NCBI GenBank assembly: GCA_009936675.1
Contig: JAACDY010000159.1
Coordinates: 1 to 34,885, forward strand
Source: Bacteroidota bacterium
GTDB taxonomy: Bacteria; Bacteroidota; Bacteroidia; Flavobacteriales; Flavobacteriaceae
Length of the DNA stretch: 34,885 bases
Direction: 5' to 3'
The notes beneath the pieces were generated by a model. The model made no database searches, was not told where the DNA came from, and saw nothing but the letters and a program-made list of their open reading frames with translations. The translations under genes were made by a program, and so were the position numbers. This document shows, one piece after another, positions 30,573 through 34,885 of this stretch (its first letter is position 1; each line of letters opens with the position of its first letter).

Positions 30573-30968
30573 ATGAATCTAAAAGGAAGAAATAAGATCA
30601 CCCCCGAATTTAATATGTCCTCAATGACAGATATCGTTTTTCTGTTGTTGATCTTTTTTATGATTGCTTCAACTTTGGCCAAAAACTTGGACACCATTGA
30701 TGTAAAACTTCCCCAAGCCAAAGGAAAAACGGAAAACCGAAACACGGTATCGCTGACCATCAACAACCGTTCTCAATTTTATTTGGATTCCAAACAGATT
30801 TCCAAAGGTCGAATTGAACAAGCGTTGATTGCAAAACTCAAGGGCTCCAGTGCGCCTGCCATTGTCCTTAGGGCAGAGGAGAAGGTTCCCATAGATCAGG
30901 TGGTTTATGTAATGAATATTGCGAATCAGAACAGCATCAAAGTTGTTTTGGCGGTAGATGCACCATGA
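30573..30968 (+). CDS. ExbD/TolR family protein
   Basis: ITPEFNMSSMTDIVFLLLIFFMIASTL...; 131 aa. Confidence 0.92.
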   Translation: MNLKGRNKITPEFNMSSMTDIVFLLLIFFMIASTLAKNLDTIDVKLPQAKGKTENRNTVSLTINNRSQFYLDSKQISKGRIEQALIAKLKGSSAPAIVLRAEEKVPIDQVVYVMNIANQNSIKVVLAVDAP

Positions 30969-31786
30969 AATATCTCAAAACACCACACGAAAAAAAATCG
31001 GCGGTCATCACTACTTTGATTACCACACTGTTGATCCTTTTGTTTTTTCTGCTGGGTTTGAAGTACTACGATCCTCCCATAAGTTTTGGAATGGAGGTAA
31101 ATTTTGGCAACGCCTCACAGGGCATGGGAAAGACACAACCCCAAAAACCTGTTACTGCCAAAACCAGTCCCCAGCCGACTCCAAAAAAAGTAACCCCAAA
31201 AGCAGCACCTAAGAAGGTAGCCCAACCCAAAGTGGCCTCTCAAGAGAGCAGTGATGTGGCTGTCCCCGATAAAACCAAAAAAAAACAAAGTCCCCCTGTA
31301 AAGGAAGTTCCCAAAAAAGTGGAACCACCCAAACCAAAGGTAGATCAGGCGACCAAGAATATTTTGTCCAAATTGGTCAATCAAAAAAAGGCAGCTAAAA
31401 AAGCGAATCAACAAGGAGAGGGTAATGACCAAGTTGCAGGAGACAAAGGCAAAATTGAAGGCAATCCCTATGCGAATAGCTATTTTAATTTGGCTGGTCC
31501 AGGAGGAATGGGCAAAGGATTTGGATTGAATGGTCGCCGCTTGGAATCTCGAGGAAAAGTTACCCAACAGTGTAACCAAGAAGGAGTGGTGGTAGTCAGA
31601 ATAACCGTTAACCGTCAAGGTGATGTGGTTCAGGCCGAACCAGGGGTCAAGGGATCGACCAATACACATCCCTGCCTACTTCAACCCGCCAGAGAAACCG
31701 CGCTATTGCACAAATGGTTTCCCGATGCCAAAGCACCCGCCCAACAGGTCGGTTTTGTTGTGATTCAGTTCAAATTGGGAGAATAG
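30965..31786 (+). CDS. TonB/TolA-like energy transducer
   Basis: N-terminal TM, Pro/Lys-rich linker, C-terminal GVVVVRITVNRQGDVVQAEPG domain; follows exbB/exbD. Confidence 0.82.
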   Translation: MKYLKTPHEKKSAVITTLITTLLILLFFLLGLKYYDPPISFGMEVNFGNASQGMGKTQPQKPVTAKTSPQPTPKKVTPKAAPKKVAQPKVASQESSDVAVPDKTKKKQSPPVKEVPKKVEPPKPKVDQATKNILSKLVNQKKAAKKANQQGEGNDQVAGDKGKIEGNPYANSYFNLAGPGGMGKGFGLNGRRLESRGKVTQQCNQEGVVVVRITVNRQGDVVQAEPGVKGSTNTHPCLLQPARETALLHKWFPDAKAPAQQVGFVVIQFKLGE

Positions 31787-31787
31787 A

Positions 31788-33002
31788 TTGGAAAATTACG
31801 AATCCATTTTGGCTTGGATGTTGTCCCAACTTCCGATGTATCAAAAAAAAGGAGTTCAAGCTTATCGGCCTGATTTGTCCCGTATGGAGGACTTTTGTGA
31901 CTACCTCAATCAACCCCAAGACCAAATCAAAACCATCCATGTGGCCGGAACCAATGGAAAAGGATCGACGGCTCATATGATGGCCTCAGTTCTCCAACAA
32001 CATGAGCTTCAGGTGGGATTGTACACTTCTCCTCATCTAAAAGATTTTAGGGAGAGAATCAAGATTAATGGTCAGCCTATTGATAAAGCATTTGTCGTAG
32101 ATTTTGTTGAAAAACACCGTACTTATTTTGAGTCTCACTCCCTCTCTTTTTTTGAGATGACTGTGGGCTTGGCTTTCTCTTATTTTTCAAAAAAGGAAGT
32201 GGATATAGCGGTCATCGAAGTGGGTATGGGAGGACGGTTGGACGGAACCAATCTGATCAAACCCGAGTTTTGTGTAATTACTAATATAGGAATGGATCAC
32301 ACCCAATTTTTGGGAGACAGTCTGGTGGAAATTGCCGGAGAAAAGGCAGGGATCATCAAGCCTAAGATCCCTGTGATTATTGGTTTGACCCAAGTGGAAA
32401 CCCAGACTGTTTTCGAGGAGAAATCCCGTCAGTTGAAAGCCGAAATCATCTTTGCCGATCAAATGAACGCCATAGAATACGAATCCGATCTAAAAGGGAC
32501 TTATCAGCGACAGAATATTCAGACGGCCGTTGTTGGGCTCCAACATTTAAAGGGTTTTGACCTCCATCCCGAAAAATTAGAGAAGGGTTTGATGAATGTG
32601 GTGGCCAATACTGGTATTCAGGGAAGGTGGCAAGTTATAAATGATACCCCAAAGATTGTTGCCGATGTGGCACACAACATAGAGGGATTACAATACATTA
32701 TTCCCCAGATCGAATCACATTCCTATCGCCAACTTCATTTGGTATTGGGGTTTGTCAAGGACAAAGTGGTGGATGAAATCCTCCGGCTTTTCCCCCCTGA
32801 TGCTCAATTTTACCTTTCTGCTCCTCAAATCCCCCGAGCCTTGGCCGTAAGTGATTTGGAACGAATCACCCAAGATTTAGATCTTTCTCACAAAATTTTT
32901 CCAACAGTTGAAGCTGCTTTTTTAGCCGCCAAAAGTCAAGCCCATGCCGATGATTTTATCTATATAGGGGGGAGTACTTTTGTGGTGGCAGAGATATTAT
33001 AA
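31788..33002 (+). CDS. folC: Bifunctional folylpolyglutamate synthase/dihydrofolate synthase
   Basis: TIHVAGTNGKGSTAHMMASVLQ, GLYTSPHLKDFRERI, EVGMGGRLDGTN; TTG start. Confidence 0.95.
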   Translation: MENYESILAWMLSQLPMYQKKGVQAYRPDLSRMEDFCDYLNQPQDQIKTIHVAGTNGKGSTAHMMASVLQQHELQVGLYTSPHLKDFRERIKINGQPIDKAFVVDFVEKHRTYFESHSLSFFEMTVGLAFSYFSKKEVDIAVIEVGMGGRLDGTNLIKPEFCVITNIGMDHTQFLGDSLVEIAGEKAGIIKPKIPVIIGLTQVETQTVFEEKSRQLKAEIIFADQMNAIEYESDLKGTYQRQNIQTAVVGLQHLKGFDLHPEKLEKGLMNVVANTGIQGRWQVINDTPKIVADVAHNIEGLQYIIPQIESHSYRQLHLVLGFVKDKVVDEILRLFPPDAQFYLSAPQIPRALAVSDLERITQDLDLSHKIFPTVEAAFLAAKSQAHADDFIYIGGSTFVVAEIL

Positions 33003-33084
33003 AATTCGATGGAAGTTGTTTTATGATGGTTTTAAAAAGAAAGGAATTTGAAATAGATTACTATATTTCCAAAAATTTTGTGGC

Positions 33085-34617
33085 TTGCGATTTTTGCTTT
33101 TAATTTTTATTTATTCATTGGCTTTTCATTCCAAAGCTCAGCCCTTTGAGGTTTATGCTGATGGCAACCGTGTCGAGGTATATGAACAAAACGATGTTCC
33201 GTCCATTCACGGTCTATCTAGTTATAAATTTGCTCGTATTACCTACACAGGTAAGCCTATTGGTATTAAATTACAGTCTTCCGACCTTGATTTTAATGAT
33301 ACTGAATGGTCCATTTCACCCAAGCGATATAAAATAAAGGGCGAGAAATCGGGAAATCAACTTTCATTTAGAATGGATCGACTGGGTTATGTCGTAATTC
33401 GTTTGAAGCAAAATCAAGATTTTACAAAACGTTTGGTTTTATTGTTTGAAGCCCCCGAAGTTGTTCCAGAGAAAAGGATCAACATAGTGGATGTCTATGA
33501 TGTGGACAATAGCGGTCAAAAGAATGAAACCTCAAAAATTCAAAGGGCTTTGGACGAGATTTCCGGAACTGAAAATGTACTCTATTTTCCTCCTGGAAAA
33601 TATAAGACCTATAAACTTGAGTTTAGAAGCAACAGTCGAATCCACCTCAATAAAAATGCACGAATTATAGCAGACGATCATTCGCTGAGTAGTTATATAT
33701 CCAATGACAAAACAAAAATCAATCATTTTATTCTTATCAAAGATGTTCAAAATCTCCACATTTCAGGCTTAGGAACACTGGATGGCAATGGAACTCAAAT
33801 TGTTGGGCTGTCGCATCCTGATCAGTCCTCAAAGATTGGAGGTATAAGGCTGTTGCTGATTTACCGTTCAAGGAATGTCCAAATAGAAGGAAGATTATTG
33901 AAGGACGCTGCCCGTTGGAACACTCATATTCTCAACTCTGAACACATTAGTTTTCGATATTGTAAACTGATGAACAATCCCGCTGAAAGTAAATACCTCG
34001 GTAGTCTTGACGGATGGGATCCGGACAGTTCTAGTGATGTATTGATTGAAAACTCATTCGGATGGGCTGGAGATGATACTGTTGCGATAAAATGTACTGG
34101 ACGGGGCGAAAATCAAGAAATGATTCCCAATGCAGAAAGAATTACCATTCGCAACAATGTGTTTTTAACTAAAAAATCAGGGTTAAAAATAGGAACAGAA
34201 ACCTATTGTGAGCTAATGCAAAAAATTATTTTTGAGGACAATGACATTATTGAATCGGACCGAGTGTTGGGAATCAATGTAAGGGATGGAGCGTTGGTGA
34301 AAGAAGTGCTGTTTAAAAACATTCACGCTGAGTATTGTCACCCAGATCGAAAGCAAACGGCAATCAACTTTTATATTACCAAAAGAAATAGCGATACTTC
34401 ATCTTTGGGGAAAATCCAAAACATCACTATTGAGGATTGTAATTTTGAAGAGGCCTTTCCCAAGAAGTGGGCTTTTTTTAGGCACTACTCCCAGACCAAA
34501 AAGAAAGACTTGAGCGTTCATTTAAAAAACATTTTTGTAGGCGGAAAAAAAATTGAGGAAATGGACACTGTGTTTTTTGATCCTAAAAAAAACAATGCCG
34601 AATTAAGCTTCAACTAA
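33085..34617 (+). CDS. GH28-like right-handed beta-helix glycoside hydrolase
   Basis: Signal peptide, FPPGKYKTYKLEFRSNSRIHL, LDGWDPDSSSDVLIENSFGWAGDDTVAIK, KSGLKIGTET; TTG start. Confidence 0.75.
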   Translation: MRFLLLIFIYSLAFHSKAQPFEVYADGNRVEVYEQNDVPSIHGLSSYKFARITYTGKPIGIKLQSSDLDFNDTEWSISPKRYKIKGEKSGNQLSFRMDRLGYVVIRLKQNQDFTKRLVLLFEAPEVVPEKRINIVDVYDVDNSGQKNETSKIQRALDEISGTENVLYFPPGKYKTYKLEFRSNSRIHLNKNARIIADDHSLSSYISNDKTKINHFILIKDVQNLHISGLGTLDGNGTQIVGLSHPDQSSKIGGIRLLLIYRSRNVQIEGRLLKDAARWNTHILNSEHISFRYCKLMNNPAESKYLGSLDGWDPDSSSDVLIENSFGWAGDDTVAIKCTGRGENQEMIPNAERITIRNNVFLTKKSGLKIGTETYCELMQKIIFEDNDIIESDRVLGINVRDGALVKEVLFKNIHAEYCHPDRKQTAINFYITKRNSDTSSLGKIQNITIEDCNFEEAFPKKWAFFRHYSQTKKKDLSVHLKNIFVGGKKIEEMDTVFFDPKKNNAELSFN

Positions 34618-34680
34618 GCCCGAATTTTGGCATAAATGTATTAGTGGTTAAAAATTAACGACATGCTTTAAAAAACTATT

Positions 34681-34709
34681 TTTGTTATAAATGAATAGTG
34701 TTATATTTG
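34681..34709 (+). promoter_or_regulatory. Bacteroidetes-type promoter upstream of tRNA-Val
   Basis: TTTG (34681-34684) - 17 nt - TATATTTG (34702-34709). Confidence 0.6.
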
Positions 34710-34809
34710 CCGAGCCAAAAGTCAAATAGAAGGATTATGTTAAATAATTTTTTTTAATTTAAATTTAAAAGACTTTCCTATTATTTTAAAGGCATGTAAA
34801 TAAAATATA

Positions 34810-34884
34810 GGGCGCGTAGCTCAGTTGGTTCAGAGCACTTGGTTTACACCCAAGGGGTCAGGGGTTCGAATCCCTTCGCGCCCA
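34810..34884 (+). tRNA. tRNA-Val (TAC)
   Basis: GGGCGCG acceptor pairs CGCGCCC; anticodon loop TTTACAC; GGTTCGAATC T-loop. Confidence 0.95.
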
Positions 34885-34885
34885 C

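Noticed and set aside
31115-31669. 184-aa minus-strand ORF
   Set aside because: Antisense of the TonB-like gene; apparent low complexity derives from its Lys/Pro-rich linker.

Overview
The window is a Bacteroidetes/Flavobacteriia-type chromosomal segment, judged from TTTG-N19-TAnnTTTG promoters and gene content. It runs from an initiator tRNA-Met (left, minus strand) to a tRNA-Val (right edge). Most of it is housekeeping: era, der, a MerR regulator, an M23 peptidase, alaS, a DUF4136 lipoprotein, a DUF5522 mini-protein, a PLP desaminase, a glucosaminidase/LysM lipoprotein, hemL, lysS, a Pmp3/YqaE protein, lipB, a large beta-propeller lipoprotein, rnhB, a porin, gltD/gltB, anmK, nhaD, exbB/exbD/tonB, folC and a GH28-like protein. 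The notable accessory island is ~10.30-12.01 kb. There, two promoterless, co-oriented small lipoprotein genes are each followed by a ~136-nt imperfect palindrome. The site at the end of each cassette (GCCCATAAG; GCCACACAAC) is complementary to the first bases of its own cassette (GTTATGGGC; GTTGTATGTC), which is the organisation expected of integron gene cassettes with attC sites. A C-terminal tyrosine-recombinase remnant abuts the array, and its stop codon overlaps the first cassette boundary. Other points: an in-frame TAA splits one cassette lipoprotein whose reading frame continues to the attC-like site; gltB is split by an apparent 1-nt deletion; and there is an orphan coding-like remnant between the porin gene and gltD. 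All calls were made by reading the sequence and supplied translations; no database search was run.
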